Origin: Colwellia sp. Arc7-635
GTDB taxonomy: Bacteria; Pseudomonadota; Gammaproteobacteria; Enterobacterales; Alteromonadaceae
Assembly (NCBI RefSeq): GCF_003971255.1
Contig: NZ_CP034660.1
Coordinates: 3,782,001 to 3,846,000, forward strand
Direction of reading: 5' to 3'
Length of the DNA stretch: 64,000 bases
Of the stretch, positions 8,181 to 17,492 are shown piece by piece. Numbering within the stretch: the first letter of the stretch is position 1; every line of letters starts with the position of its first letter. The notes beneath the pieces are model-generated. The model saw nothing but the letters and a program-made list of their open reading frames with translations. It had not been told where the DNA came from and did no database searches. The translations under genes and the position numbers were made by a program.

Positions 8181-10571
8181 TTACTCTTCTTCACCATTAA
8201 GTAAGTCTGAAAATGCTGAGAGCCTGTCCAATACCATGCCATGGATTGATTTTCTTGGGTAACGTTTTGTCCGCGTGATTTTTCCAGCCGGTAGTGACAT
8301 TAAAATTTCTATCGCCTGATCAATATTATCTACCGCGTAAATAGCAAACTGTCCGTCAGCTACCGCTTGGATGACATCAGGTGCCAACATCAAATTAATA
8401 GTATTGGTTTTTGGAATGATAACGCCTTGCTGGCCGGTTAATCCTTTGTCTTTACAGAGTCGATAAAAGCCTTCAATTTTTTCATTAACGCCACCAATAG
8501 ACTGCACTTCACCGTGCTGATTCATTGAGCCAGTTATCGCAATGCCCTGTGCAATAGGTAAATTCGCAATAGCCGAGATTAATGCACAAAGCTCAGCCAT
8601 TGAAGCGCTATCACCATCTATATGACCATAAGATTGCTCAATGGCAATATTGGCAGAAATAGTAACAGGGAATTTTTGTCCGTATTTGTGCCCCAAGTAG
8701 CCTGTTAAGATCAGCACGCCTTTAGAATGAATAGCTCGCCCTAAATCAACTTCTCTTTCTATATCAGTAACCCCTTGGCTTCCTGCATAGACCGTAGCGG
8801 TTATTCGTGCCGGTGTACCAAAAACACTATCGCCAATTTCTAATACCGTTAAGCCATTAATTTTACCAATGTGCTCACCTTCAGTATCAATCAATAATTG
8901 GCGTTCTTTAATTTCTTCTAACCACGCTTCACTCATGCGCCCTGTTCGACGCTGCTTAGCAGCTAACGCCATAGCAACATGCTTACCACAGAGACCATTT
9001 TTTCCATCCGACAGTTTCCATAAATAATGGGCTTCATCCAACAAATCATTAACTTGCACAATATTAGCCGATATCTTATGTTGGTGCTCTGCACGTCTGA
9101 GCGCATATTTAACTAATTCTAGTACCGCTTCATCAGTCACTTCAGGGTAGTTATTTCTATGCGCGCGTTGACGTATTAAATTAGCGTAGTCATTTAGGTT
9201 ACTTTGATTTTTATCTAAATGGCGATCAAAGTCGGCCAGAACACGAAATAGCTCGGTAAACTCCTGATCATAATCTTGTAAGGTATAGTAAATTTCGGGA
9301 TCACCTAGTAAAATCACTTTAACGTTTAACGGAATTTTCTCCGGTTGCAAGCTAAAAGCACCCGGTTGTAAGTATTCTGAATGTGGGTTTTCAATGGTAA
9401 TTTCCTGCGACTTCAAGGCCAACTTTAATCGAGCCCAAACAAGCGGCTGAGTCAGTAATTTATCAGCTTCAAGTAAAATGTAACCGCCATTAGCTTTATG
9501 CAATGCACCCGGTCTGATCAAACGATAACTGGTATAGCTACTACCTTGGAAGCTGCCGAAATCAACATGGCCAAATAAGTTTTGAAAGGTTGGGTTCTGT
9601 TCATAAATAACCGGAGCACCTTCATTAGCGTTGCGAGTGACTAATAAATTAGGTAGAAAGCGTTCTACCATCAATTTACGTAAGTCTTTGTCATTCGGTA
9701 CTTCGTTACTTTCATCAACAAGTAATTCTAAAACAGCATCAACAACATGTGCCTTAACTTTTTCAAGGTATTTCAGCACACCAGTATTACTGGCAAATTC
9801 AGTTTCTAATTCGGCTAAAAACGGTTGAATGCTTTGCGCTGCAGTTTCGTGTTTTAGCTTGCGTAACTTGTCAGAAGAAATACGTTTCCACTGTGGTAAC
9901 TCTATCAATTTTTCAGAAAGTAAATCTTCTAATTTTGCTAATAAAGTATAAAAGTCGGATCGTTTAGACTCAGTCAGGTTAGCAAATTCTTTATCATCAA
10001 GCGGCTTACCCTCAACGAGAGGTGAAAAACCAATTTCACCATTATCTTCATATAGCACTACTTCATTCTTTAAAGCTGTTTTTTCAACTTCAGCAATGGC
10101 TTCGTCATACTTTTTATTAAAATCACGATCGAGCGCTGCTTTTTGTCTCTGATAGCCAGGGTTATCAAAAATTTCTGGAAATAAATCCATCAATTCATCG
10201 ATAAACTTATTCATACGGGTAAGTAACTGCTTACCATCACCAGGGCTAACATATAAACTATGAGGCGAATTAGGATCATCAAAATTATTGATATAACACC
10301 ATTCATCCGGTGTTGACTCTTGGCTAGCAGTTGTCGCCAACATTTGCTTAATTAGCGTTTGGCGTCCTGTTCCTGGCTCACCCATGGCGTAAACGTTAAA
10401 ACCTGACGCTTGCATCGACAATCCGAAAGTTAATGCTTCTTTAGCTCTTTCATGACCAATAAATACTTGTTCTATTTCTGCGGTAGGTGTGGCATTGGCA
10501 AATTGTTTAACCGTTAAATCTGCGGTTAATTGATCAGGTTTAAGGCGTGTATTTGTTGACACATTTGTCAT
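8181..10571 (-). CDS. Lon-family (S16) ATP-dependent protease, YcbZ/LonB-like
   Basis: ATP-dependent serine protease-like protein of 796 residues, of the class seen as YcbZ in E. coli. It lacks the Lon N-domain. The ATPase part has a Walker A motif GEPGTGRQT near residue 65 and a long helical insertion (about 130-300). The C-terminal S16 domain has Ser655 in GDSASM and Lys698 in GGVNEKIEG; their 43-residue separation equals that of the Ser-Lys dyad in E. coli Lon, so it should be active. Substrates are unknown. It has its own terminator, and the zinc-ribbon gene upstream is on the same strand 164 bp away. Confidence 0.9.
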   Translation of the reverse strand: MTNVSTNTRLKPDQLTADLTVKQFANATPTAEIEQVFIGHERAKEALTFGLSMQASGFNVYAMGEPGTGRQTLIKQMLATTASQESTPDEWCYINNFDDPNSPHSLYVSPGDGKQLLTRMNKFIDELMDLFPEIFDNPGYQRQKAALDRDFNKKYDEAIAEVEKTALKNEVVLYEDNGEIGFSPLVEGKPLDDKEFANLTESKRSDFYTLLAKLEDLLSEKLIELPQWKRISSDKLRKLKHETAAQSIQPFLAELETEFASNTGVLKYLEKVKAHVVDAVLELLVDESNEVPNDKDLRKLMVERFLPNLLVTRNANEGAPVIYEQNPTFQNLFGHVDFGSFQGSSYTSYRLIRPGALHKANGGYILLEADKLLTQPLVWARLKLALKSQEITIENPHSEYLQPGAFSLQPEKIPLNVKVILLGDPEIYYTLQDYDQEFTELFRVLADFDRHLDKNQSNLNDYANLIRQRAHRNNYPEVTDEAVLELVKYALRRAEHQHKISANIVQVNDLLDEAHYLWKLSDGKNGLCGKHVAMALAAKQRRTGRMSEAWLEEIKERQLLIDTEGEHIGKINGLTVLEIGDSVFGTPARITATVYAGSQGVTDIEREVDLGRAIHSKGVLILTGYLGHKYGQKFPVTISANIAIEQSYGHIDGDSASMAELCALISAIANLPIAQGIAITGSMNQHGEVQSIGGVNEKIEGFYRLCKDKGLTGQQGVIIPKTNTINLMLAPDVIQAVADGQFAIYAVDNIDQAIEILMSLPAGKITRTKRYPRKSIHGMVLDRLSAFSDLLNGEEE

Positions 10572-10735
10572 AGAAGATCTCTCGGGAATGCGATATTAAT
10601 ATCAAGTGAATAATACTAAACGAATTTATTTAATCATCCGTTTAGTATAGATACTGCTTCATTAAATACAGTGTACAGCGACACGCCCATGAACAGCAAA
10701 AACAATATTGCAATAAGACATAAAAAAGTTAGTTT

Positions 10736-11221
10736 TTACGGAGTTAAACTCAAACGACGAAAGTCTTTTCCACCACAGGCGATACAATCAGTCACTACAT
10801 TCGCATGGGTATAGGTAACACAATGCTGGCATGCTTGACATTGCAATTGACCAAAACCAACATAATCACCGACATGGTAACCATCTTGATGCTGGAAATC
10901 ATCCATCAGCTCGGCCCATTCTACTTGTGACTTATCAGTAATTTGAGCTAAATCTGACCACAAACTTTCATTTAACAGATCTAAATAAGTCGAATGTTTA
11001 ATGTCGGCTTGATATTGCTGATAAAAGTCACTCAAATCATATTTAAGGTTAGCAATAAATTGTTTAACTTTCTGCTCAGGAATTTGTTCTGCTGCAATAA
11101 GAATAGTTTTTGCTTGCTCAAGTAATTCTGCAATTGAGCGCACTTCACTCTCTTTAGTTTCTTCAAGCCAAGTTTGCAGTTTTTTATAAACCTCTTCGAT
11201 ACGTGATTGTTCTTTTTTCAT
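10736..11221 (-). CDS. ybeL: Zinc-ribbon protein YbeL (DUF1451 family)
   Basis: Small cytoplasmic protein of unknown function. The C-terminal part has two Cys-x-x-Cys pairs (CQAC and CIAC) that form a zinc ribbon; the N-terminal two thirds are helical and charged. It lies divergent from leuS, exactly as ybeL does in E. coli, which supports the name. The reading frame starts at ATG, with a GGAAG-type site just upstream on the minus strand. Confidence 0.88.
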   Translation of the reverse strand: MKKEQSRIEEVYKKLQTWLEETKESEVRSIAELLEQAKTILIAAEQIPEQKVKQFIANLKYDLSDFYQQYQADIKHSTYLDLLNESLWSDLAQITDKSQVEWAELMDDFQHQDGYHVGDYVGFGQLQCQACQHCVTYTHANVVTDCIACGGKDFRRLSLTP

Positions 11222-11584
11222 AACGCTTCCTTATTAGTGGAAAAGTGTGAATGTCCTTTTAGCTGAGATATACCAATTATATTCATCAAATCGGTATTAT
11301 TGTGACCATAACCGCCATCATCAATCGTATTATTATAATGCTTGTATTAAACACTAAAGTGACTTTGATCAACTATCAAGCACTTACAATAACAACATTT
11401 ATTGTTAATCGAGAAAAATATTTGCCATTAACTTGCTTTAACTTGTCGCAATGGCTAGAGATAAGGTATCCTATCAAGATTATTTTTATCGCTGAAACCT
11501 AAGCTTAAGATAACAAGTTTATCGAAACAAATTTGTTATAAAAGTTGGTTGAAGCTCTTATTTTAGCGTGTTTGAGAAATCTTA
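11222..11584. other. Divergent intergenic region ybeL / leuS
   Basis: About 360 AT-rich bases that should hold the promoters of both genes. A candidate leuS promoter is TTGTCG (11443-11448) with TATCCT (11467-11472) at 18 bp spacing. A 66-codon frame inside it (11302-11502) has no support. Confidence 0.4.
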
Positions 11585-14176
11585 ATGGAATCCACTTACA
11601 ACCCCCAATCAATTGAAGCCGACGTTCAGAAATTTTGGATTGATAACAACACCTTCAAAGCTGAAGAGTTACCAGGAAAAGAAAAGTTTTATTGCTTGGC
11701 AATGTTTCCATACCCAAGTGGTCGTCTCCATATGGGCCACGTACGTAATTACAGCTTAGGTGATGTGATTTCTCGTTACCAACGTATGCAAGGTAAAAAC
11801 GTCATGCAACCTATGGGTTGGGACGCGTTTGGTTTACCTGCTGAAAATGCGGCGATTAAAAACAACTCAGCTCCGGCCAAATGGACCTATGAAAACATTG
11901 ATTACATGCGTAACCAATTAAAATCATTAGGATTTGGCTACGACTGGAGTCGTGAGCTAGCAACCTGTAAAAAAGACTATTACCGTTGGGAACAATGGTT
12001 TTTCACTCAGCTTTATGAAAAAGGCTTAGTGTATAAGAAAAATGCTACGGTTAATTGGGATCCAGTTGATCAAACCGTACTAGCTAACGAACAAGTTATT
12101 GATGGTCGTGGTTGGCGTTCGGGCGCGCTAGTTGAGCGTAAAGAAATTCCACAGTGGTTTATTAAGATTACTGATTATGCTGAAGAGTTAATTGACGATT
12201 TAGATCAATTAACTGATTGGCCTGAACAAGTTAAAACCATGCAACGCAACTGGATTGGTCGCTCTGAAGGCGTAGAAATGACCTTTCAAGTGGTCGACTC
12301 CACAGAGAGCTTTGACATATATACCACACGTCCAGATACATTGATGGGTGTTACTTATGTCGCTTTAGCGGCGCAGCATCCTCTAGCTCTAGCAGCTGCT
12401 GAAAGTAGCACTGAACTTGCTGATTTTATTTTAAGCTGTAAAACCAATAAATCTACTGAAGCCGATATGGCGACAATGGAGAAAAAAGGCGTTGATACTG
12501 GCTTAAAAGCAATACACCCTATCAGTGGTGAAATAGTACCGGTTTGGGCTGCTAACTTCGTCTTGATGGATTATGGCTCTGGCGCGGTTATGTCAGTACC
12601 AGGTCACGATCAACGAGATTGGGAATTTGCCACTAAATACGGTTTAGAAATTAAACAAGTTATTGCGGGCACTGAAAGTGACGACGTTACTAAAGCTGCG
12701 ATTACTGAAAAAAATAGTTTAGTTAACTCTGGCGAATTCGATGGTTTAAGCTTTGAAGAAGCTTTCAAAGCAGTTTCAGATAAATTAGTCAGTGAAAACA
12801 AGGGTAAAGTAACGGTAAATTACCGCTTACGTGACTGGGGTGTTTCTCGCCAACGTTATTGGGGTACCCCAATTCCAATGATGCATTTAGCCAATGGTGA
12901 ATCGGTGCCAGTACCGGCCGACCAATTACCTGTTGAGTTGCCTGAAGATGTCATCATGAATGGTGTTACCTCACCAATCAAAGACAATCCGGAATGGGCA
13001 AAAACAACGTTCAATGGCGAAGAAGCATTTCGTGAAACGGACACCTTTGATACCTTTATGGAATCATCGTGGTATTACGCACGTTATTGTTCACCAAATG
13101 ATGATACGCAAATGTTAGATCCTGCTAAAGCTAATTATTGGTTGCCTGTTGATCAATATATTGGTGGTATCGAGCATGCGATCCTACATTTACTTTATGC
13201 GCGCTTTTTCCATAAATTATTACGTGATGCTGGCTTAGTTGATTCTGATGAACCGTTCAAAAAATTACTATGCCAAGGCATGGTACTAGCAGACACTTAT
13301 TATCGTGAAGCTGATAATGGCGGACAAGATTGGATTGCACCAACCGATGTTGACGTTGAGCGCGATGAAAAAGGCCACGTAACTTCTGCGATTAGCAAGT
13401 TAGATGGTAAACCCGTTATTTCTGCTGGCATGAGCAAAATGTCAAAATCGAAAAATAACGGTATTGACCCACAAGAAGTTATCGAGCTTTACGGCGCAGA
13501 TACTGTACGTTTATTTATCATGTTTACCTCGCCACCAGAGCAAACCTTAGAATGGTCTGATTCAGGTGTTGAAGGCGCACATAGGTTCTTAAAACGTGTG
13601 TGGAAATTGACTTATGACTTCACTCAAGCAGCAGAGCTTTCAAATGCCGCACCGAGCATTGCCGGTTTAACGCTTAATTCAGCGCAAAAAACCTTACGTC
13701 GTGAGCTTCATAAAACGATTGCTAAAGTAAGTGATGATATTGGTCGTCGTAATACTTTCAATACCGCCATTGCTGCAGTCATGGAGCTAATGAATCATCT
13801 AAGTAAAGCTAGCATTGAAAGCAATGAAGACCGCGTAGTTATGCATGAAGCAATTCGTGCGGTGGTATTAATGCTAACGCCTATCGTGCCGCACTTAAGC
13901 CATCATTTATGGAATATGATTGGTGATGGTAATCCTGTTGAAAACACAGCGTGGCCAGTGGTTGATGACAGTGCTTTAGTTGAAGATGAAAAGTTAATTA
14001 TTGTGCAAGTAAACGGTAAATTGCGCGCTAAAATTACTGTTTCAGCCGATGCGACGAAAGAAACTGTTGAAAAAATTGGTTTTGATGACCCAAGTGTCAG
14101 CAAATTTATCGATGGCAAAACTGTACGTAAAGTAATCTACGTTCCTGGTAAGCTATTAAATATTGTTGCTAATTAA
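11585..14176 (+). CDS. leuS: Leucyl-tRNA synthetase
   Basis: Class I enzyme that charges tRNA-Leu. The 863-residue protein is close to E. coli length (860). The HIGH motif appears as HMGH at residues 49-52 and KMSKS at about 618-622. The editing (CP1) domain lies between, with the threonine-rich TTRPDTLMG segment near 252-260, and the C-terminal domain is complete. The gene opens the conserved leuS-lptE-holA-nadD cluster. No T-box-like structure was noticed upstream. Confidence 0.98.
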   Translation: MESTYNPQSIEADVQKFWIDNNTFKAEELPGKEKFYCLAMFPYPSGRLHMGHVRNYSLGDVISRYQRMQGKNVMQPMGWDAFGLPAENAAIKNNSAPAKWTYENIDYMRNQLKSLGFGYDWSRELATCKKDYYRWEQWFFTQLYEKGLVYKKNATVNWDPVDQTVLANEQVIDGRGWRSGALVERKEIPQWFIKITDYAEELIDDLDQLTDWPEQVKTMQRNWIGRSEGVEMTFQVVDSTESFDIYTTRPDTLMGVTYVALAAQHPLALAAAESSTELADFILSCKTNKSTEADMATMEKKGVDTGLKAIHPISGEIVPVWAANFVLMDYGSGAVMSVPGHDQRDWEFATKYGLEIKQVIAGTESDDVTKAAITEKNSLVNSGEFDGLSFEEAFKAVSDKLVSENKGKVTVNYRLRDWGVSRQRYWGTPIPMMHLANGESVPVPADQLPVELPEDVIMNGVTSPIKDNPEWAKTTFNGEEAFRETDTFDTFMESSWYYARYCSPNDDTQMLDPAKANYWLPVDQYIGGIEHAILHLLYARFFHKLLRDAGLVDSDEPFKKLLCQGMVLADTYYREADNGGQDWIAPTDVDVERDEKGHVTSAISKLDGKPVISAGMSKMSKSKNNGIDPQEVIELYGADTVRLFIMFTSPPEQTLEWSDSGVEGAHRFLKRVWKLTYDFTQAAELSNAAPSIAGLTLNSAQKTLRRELHKTIAKVSDDIGRRNTFNTAIAAVMELMNHLSKASIESNEDRVVMHEAIRAVVLMLTPIVPHLSHHLWNMIGDGNPVENTAWPVVDDSALVEDEKLIIVQVNGKLRAKITVSADATKETVEKIGFDDPSVSKFIDGKTVRKVIYVPGKLLNIVAN

Positions 14177-14190
14177 CTTGTGTTGTTGCT

Positions 14191-14219
14191 TTAGCCGTTA
14201 ATTATTTATTAACGGCTAA
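14191..14219 (+). other. Hairpin after leuS
   Basis: TTAGCCGTTAAT pairs with ATTAACGGCTAA in a perfect 12-bp stem with a 5-base loop. No T run follows, so it is more likely an mRNA processing or stability element than a full terminator. Confidence 0.55.
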
Positions 14220-14240
14220 CAACCAATGAACGCTTTAAAA

Positions 14241-14270
14241 GTGCATAGCGTAACTATATTGGCTATGCAC
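14241..14270 (+). other. Second hairpin before lptE
   Basis: GTGCATAGC and GCTATGCAC form a perfect 9-bp stem with a 12-base loop, 21 bp after the first hairpin and 34 bp before the chosen lptE start. It has no T run. Confidence 0.5.
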
Positions 14271-14304
14271 TGTGACATCTCTATCTCTTTTAAGTGGACA
14301 CTTT

Positions 14305-14811
14305 ATGAATCAATTGATAATTCGCCAAGTAAGCAAACTTGTATCGTTTAGCATCATATTAGCGTTGTTAAATGGTTGTGGCTTTCAATTACGCGGCAAT
14401 TATTTATTAGCGCCAGAGTTACAAACGATGGAGTTTAGTTCAGTCGATCAATTTGGCGAACTAACGCGTTTAGTTAAACAACATTTAACAATTAATGATG
14501 TTAAATTGGTACAACAAAGTGCGAAAGAAATTCCGCAAATGCGGATACTACAAGACAACTTAGACAGAAGAACCTTATCTGTTTTCCCTAATGGTCAAGT
14601 AGCTGAATATGAGCTAATTTATACGGTTCGTTATCAAATATTGATCCCAGGAGAAGACGTTAAAAAGTTTAGTTTTGAGCTAAACCGTGACTATCAAGAT
14701 GACCCTGATATTGCCCTAGCAAAAAGTCGTGAGTTATCATTAATGCTACGAGAAATGCGCCAAGAAGCTGCCAATAAAATCTTACGTGACATGGCTAGTA
14801 TTCAGCTCTAG
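14305..14811 (+). CDS. lptE: LPS assembly lipoprotein LptE
   Basis: Outer-membrane lipoprotein that plugs LptD and helps insert LPS. The chosen ATG gives a normal lipoprotein signal, ending in lipobox LLNGC with the acylated Cys followed by GFQLRG, the typical LptE start of the mature protein. A GTG at 14272 would add 11 residues before the signal and is less likely; GTGGA before the ATG can act as ribosome binding site. The length of 168 is usual. It sits 9 nt before holA and is probably co-transcribed. Confidence 0.93.
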   Translation: MNQLIIRQVSKLVSFSIILALLNGCGFQLRGNYLLAPELQTMEFSSVDQFGELTRLVKQHLTINDVKLVQQSAKEIPQMRILQDNLDRRTLSVFPNGQVAEYELIYTVRYQILIPGEDVKKFSFELNRDYQDDPDIALAKSRELSLMLREMRQEAANKILRDMASIQL

Positions 14812-14820
14812 GTAAAATAA

Positions 14821-15864
14821 ATGCGTATTTACCATAATAAACTCGACAGCACGCTTAACCAAGGTTTCAAACCTATCTGGTTAGTCTTTGGCGATGAACC
14901 ATGGCAAAAAAACGACGCATTAGAAAAAATCAAGAATTCAGCGAAGAAGCAAGGTTTTGACGAAATCATACGCTTTAGTGTTGATGATAAATTTAATTGG
15001 GATGAACTATTTCAAGAATACCAGTCGATGAGCTTATTCTCCTCACTACGTATTATTGAAATAGAGTTTACTACCATAAAAATTGGTGATAATGGCGCGA
15101 AAGGCGTCGCACAATTGCTCAGCCTACTCCATCAAGATATCCAACTTATATTTCACGGTCCTAAACTTGATGCCGCAACGCCAAAGCGTAAATGGTTCAA
15201 ATCATTAGAAGCTGCTGGTTGCTATTTACCTTTGTATGACATCGAAGGAAAGCAATTAAAGCAATGGTTGACTAATCAAGCCAGACAACTGCAATTAAGT
15301 TTAAATGCTGACGTTATTGATTTAATGGCTGAACTTTTTGAAGGTAACTTATCCGCTTTAACACAAGAGCTACAAAAGCTATCAATATTGTTTGCCCAAC
15401 AGCCGGTCAGTTTCGCAGAAGCTGAACAACTCCTGATCAAGCAAGCTAAATTCAACCCTTTTCAACTTATCGATACCTTATTGATAGGTGATATTAAAAA
15501 GTGTTTAACCATTTTAGATCAAATGCAGCACGATGGCAGTGCCTTTGGCCAGCTGGTTTGGTTTGTTCATAAAGAAATAAGTCAACTTTATGCCATGTTA
15601 GAGCAAATCGAACAAGGGGCTAGTATTAATGACATTTTTAAGGAATACCGTATTTGGGATAAAAAGAAACCTTTATACCAACATGCTTTGAGCCATATTA
15701 CCTTAGCCAACGCCGAACAAGCATTAGCACGATTAGCACAAGTGGATTTACTCAGTAAAACCAGCAGCGACTTTAATGCCTTTATCTTACTCAGTGATGT
15801 GTTTATCAGCTTATTTCACGATGAATTAAGTCAAAACTTTAGCTTAGATTATGAGTATAACTAA
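14821..15864 (+). CDS. holA: DNA polymerase III delta subunit
   Basis: Clamp-loader subunit that opens the sliding clamp. At 347 residues it has the usual length, and the order of segments fits HolA: an N-terminal region with LVFGDEPWQKNDALEKIK, the middle domain, and the C-terminal helical collar (HKEISQLYAMLEQIEQG). Its position between lptE and nadD is the conserved one. The ATG follows the lptE stop by 9 nt with an AGGT ribosome binding site, and its last 14 nt overlap the nadD start, so the two are probably coupled in translation. Confidence 0.95.
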   Translation: MRIYHNKLDSTLNQGFKPIWLVFGDEPWQKNDALEKIKNSAKKQGFDEIIRFSVDDKFNWDELFQEYQSMSLFSSLRIIEIEFTTIKIGDNGAKGVAQLLSLLHQDIQLIFHGPKLDAATPKRKWFKSLEAAGCYLPLYDIEGKQLKQWLTNQARQLQLSLNADVIDLMAELFEGNLSALTQELQKLSILFAQQPVSFAEAEQLLIKQAKFNPFQLIDTLLIGDIKKCLTILDQMQHDGSAFGQLVWFVHKEISQLYAMLEQIEQGASINDIFKEYRIWDKKKPLYQHALSHITLANAEQALARLAQVDLLSKTSSDFNAFILLSDVFISLFHDELSQNFSLDYEYN

Positions 15865-16510
15865 GCCCAATTCACCACAACTTATCGCTTTACTGGGCGG
15901 TACATTCGATCCCATTCATCTTGGCCACATTTTACCTGCTCAAGAAACCGCGCAATGGTTGGGTGCAAAAGAATTACATTTGATTCCAGCCCATATTCCA
16001 CCGCATAAAAATACGACTCACGCAAATGCAACGCAGCGGGCAGAGATGGTATCTTTAGTTTGTCAGCAAAATAATGTTTTCACTCTTGATAGTCGTGAAC
16101 TTAATCGCCATTGCCCTTCATACACGGTGGATACCTTACATGAAATAAAGGCAGAGCAACCAAAAGCCGATTTGTACTTTATTATGGGCATGGACTCATT
16201 ATTGTCATTTACCCAATGGCATCGTTGGCAAGAAATACTGACTTTATGCAATTTAGTTGTCAATATCCGCCCAGGTTATCCGCACTTAGCGCTAGCGTCG
16301 GCACTTGATCCAACACTAGCATCTCGCCTAATTTATAATATTGCACAACTTCAGCAACAAAAGGTTGGACAAATAATCCTGCATGAAAGTACACCCGTTG
16401 ATATCTCCTCAACAAGTATCAGAGAAAAAATAAAAGCGAAATTAGACTACCGTCAACACCTTCCTGAACTTGTATTTAACTATATTGAGCATCATAAGCT
16501 CTACCGATAA
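15851..16510 (+). CDS. nadD: Nicotinate-nucleotide adenylyltransferase
   Basis: Adenylates nicotinate mononucleotide to deamido-NAD in NAD synthesis. The nucleotidyltransferase signature GGTFDPIHLGH is near residue 16 and the C-terminal SSTSIREKI motif near residue 195. The length of 219 is typical. The start overlaps holA by 14 nt; the frame could begin a few residues later, but no better ATG is seen before the GGTFDP motif. A gap of about 180 bp with a new promoter separates it from rsfS. Confidence 0.96.
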   Translation: MSITKPNSPQLIALLGGTFDPIHLGHILPAQETAQWLGAKELHLIPAHIPPHKNTTHANATQRAEMVSLVCQQNNVFTLDSRELNRHCPSYTVDTLHEIKAEQPKADLYFIMGMDSLLSFTQWHRWQEILTLCNLVVNIRPGYPHLALASALDPTLASRLIYNIAQLQQQKVGQIILHESTPVDISSTSIREKIKAKLDYRQHLPELVFNYIEHHKLYR

Positions 16511-16628
16511 CCCTAGTATTTATTCAATAACTCATCAGCAATTAGTCTGTTTTATCTGTATTTACAGTAAAACATGCGAAATAAATCATTAGTTGTGCAA
16601 AAAACCTGCAATTGGTGACATTAGACTG

Positions 16629-16657
16629 TTAACTGACAAACAAAATAATGCTATTAT
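16629..16657 (+). promoter_or_regulatory. Promoter of rsfS
   Basis: TTAACT (16629-16634), a 17-bp spacer and TATTAT (16652-16657) preceded by TGC form an extended -10 promoter. The only upstream in-frame ATG (16648) lies inside this spacer and would not be in the mRNA from this promoter. Confidence 0.5.
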
Positions 16658-16689
16658 CGCGGATTATTGTTAATTATAGAGATCCCACT

Positions 16690-17007
16690 TTGCAAAGTTC
16701 AGACCTAATTACTTTTGTTACCGAAAAAATCGAAGACATGAAAGGCCGCGATATCGTCATACTAGATATATCTAAAAAGTCGAGTTTCGCTGACTACATG
16801 TTAGTTTGCTCTGGTAATTCAAAACGCCACGTTATTTCCATCGCACAATCATTGACTATTGAATGTCGTGCTGCCGGCCTTGAAGCCTTAGGTGTTGAAG
16901 GAACAGATATCGGTGAGTGGTCTTTAGTCGATTTAGGTGATGTAGTTGTTCATGTAATGACCGATGAAATTCGCGATCGTTACCAACTAGAACAACTATG
17001 GGAATAG
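16690..17007 (+). CDS. rsfS: Ribosome silencing factor RsfS (YbeB)
   Basis: Binds uL14 on the large subunit and blocks subunit joining in slow growth. The core KSSFADYMLVCSGNSKRHV and the EGTDIGEWSLVDLGDVVVHVM stretch are family hallmarks. The chosen start is TTG at 16690. It gives 105 residues, the E. coli length, has an AGAG site 8 nt upstream, and yields an N-terminus (MQSSDLITFV) that aligns with homologues. The frame is open up to an ATG at 16648, but that lies within the promoter. The rlmH start is 12 nt downstream. Confidence 0.93.
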   Translation: MQSSDLITFVTEKIEDMKGRDIVILDISKKSSFADYMLVCSGNSKRHVISIAQSLTIECRAAGLEALGVEGTDIGEWSLVDLGDVVVHVMTDEIRDRYQLEQLWE

Positions 17008-17018
17008 TTTAAAGTATA

Positions 17019-17489
17019 ATGCGCATTACCTTATATGCTGTTGGTAATAAAATGCCAGCATGGGTTAGTCAAGGATTTAGCGAATATTGCCGTAGATTCC
17101 CTCGTGATATGAGTTTCCATTTAGTGGAAATTTCACCAGGGAAACGCGGTAAAAATGCCGATATTGCTCGTATTCTTGAAAAAGAAGGTGAGCTAATGCT
17201 CGCGGCCATTCCTAAAGGTAATCGCATTGTAACATTAGAGGTTGAAGGTAAACCTTGGACTACGCCAGACCTTGCTAAACAGCTTGAACGTTGGCATGTT
17301 GACAGCCGAGATGTCGCATTACTTGTTGGTGGGCCTGAAGGTCTTGCTCCAGCTTGTATTCAAGCATCAGAGCAAAAATGGTCATTGTCACCACTGACAT
17401 TGCCACACCCTATGGTAAGAATTGTTGTCGCGGAGAGTCTTTATCGCGCATGGTCAATTAATAATAACCACCCTTATCATCGAGAATAG
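17019..17489 (+). CDS. rlmH: 23S rRNA pseudouridine-1915 N3-methyltransferase RlmH
   Basis: SPOUT-class methyltransferase acting on helix 69 of 23S rRNA in assembled ribosomes. It has 156 residues (E. coli 155), the SAM-binding knot motif LLVGGPEGL near residue 103 and the conserved C-terminus YHRE. It lies between rsfS and mrdA as in E. coli, 11 nt after rsfS and 3 nt before mrdA, so it is in the same operon. Confidence 0.97.
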   Translation: MRITLYAVGNKMPAWVSQGFSEYCRRFPRDMSFHLVEISPGKRGKNADIARILEKEGELMLAAIPKGNRIVTLEVEGKPWTTPDLAKQLERWHVDSRDVALLVGGPEGLAPACIQASEQKWSLSPLTLPHPMVRIVVAESLYRAWSINNNHPYHRE

Positions 17490-17492
17490 ATA

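Noticed and set aside
11302-11502. 66-codon frame between ybeL and leuS
   Set aside because: No ribosome binding site, AT-rich composition like a spacer, and it covers the leuS promoter region.
14272-14304. Longer lptE from the GTG at 14272
   Set aside because: It would put 11 extra residues before a normal lipoprotein signal and begins right after a hairpin.
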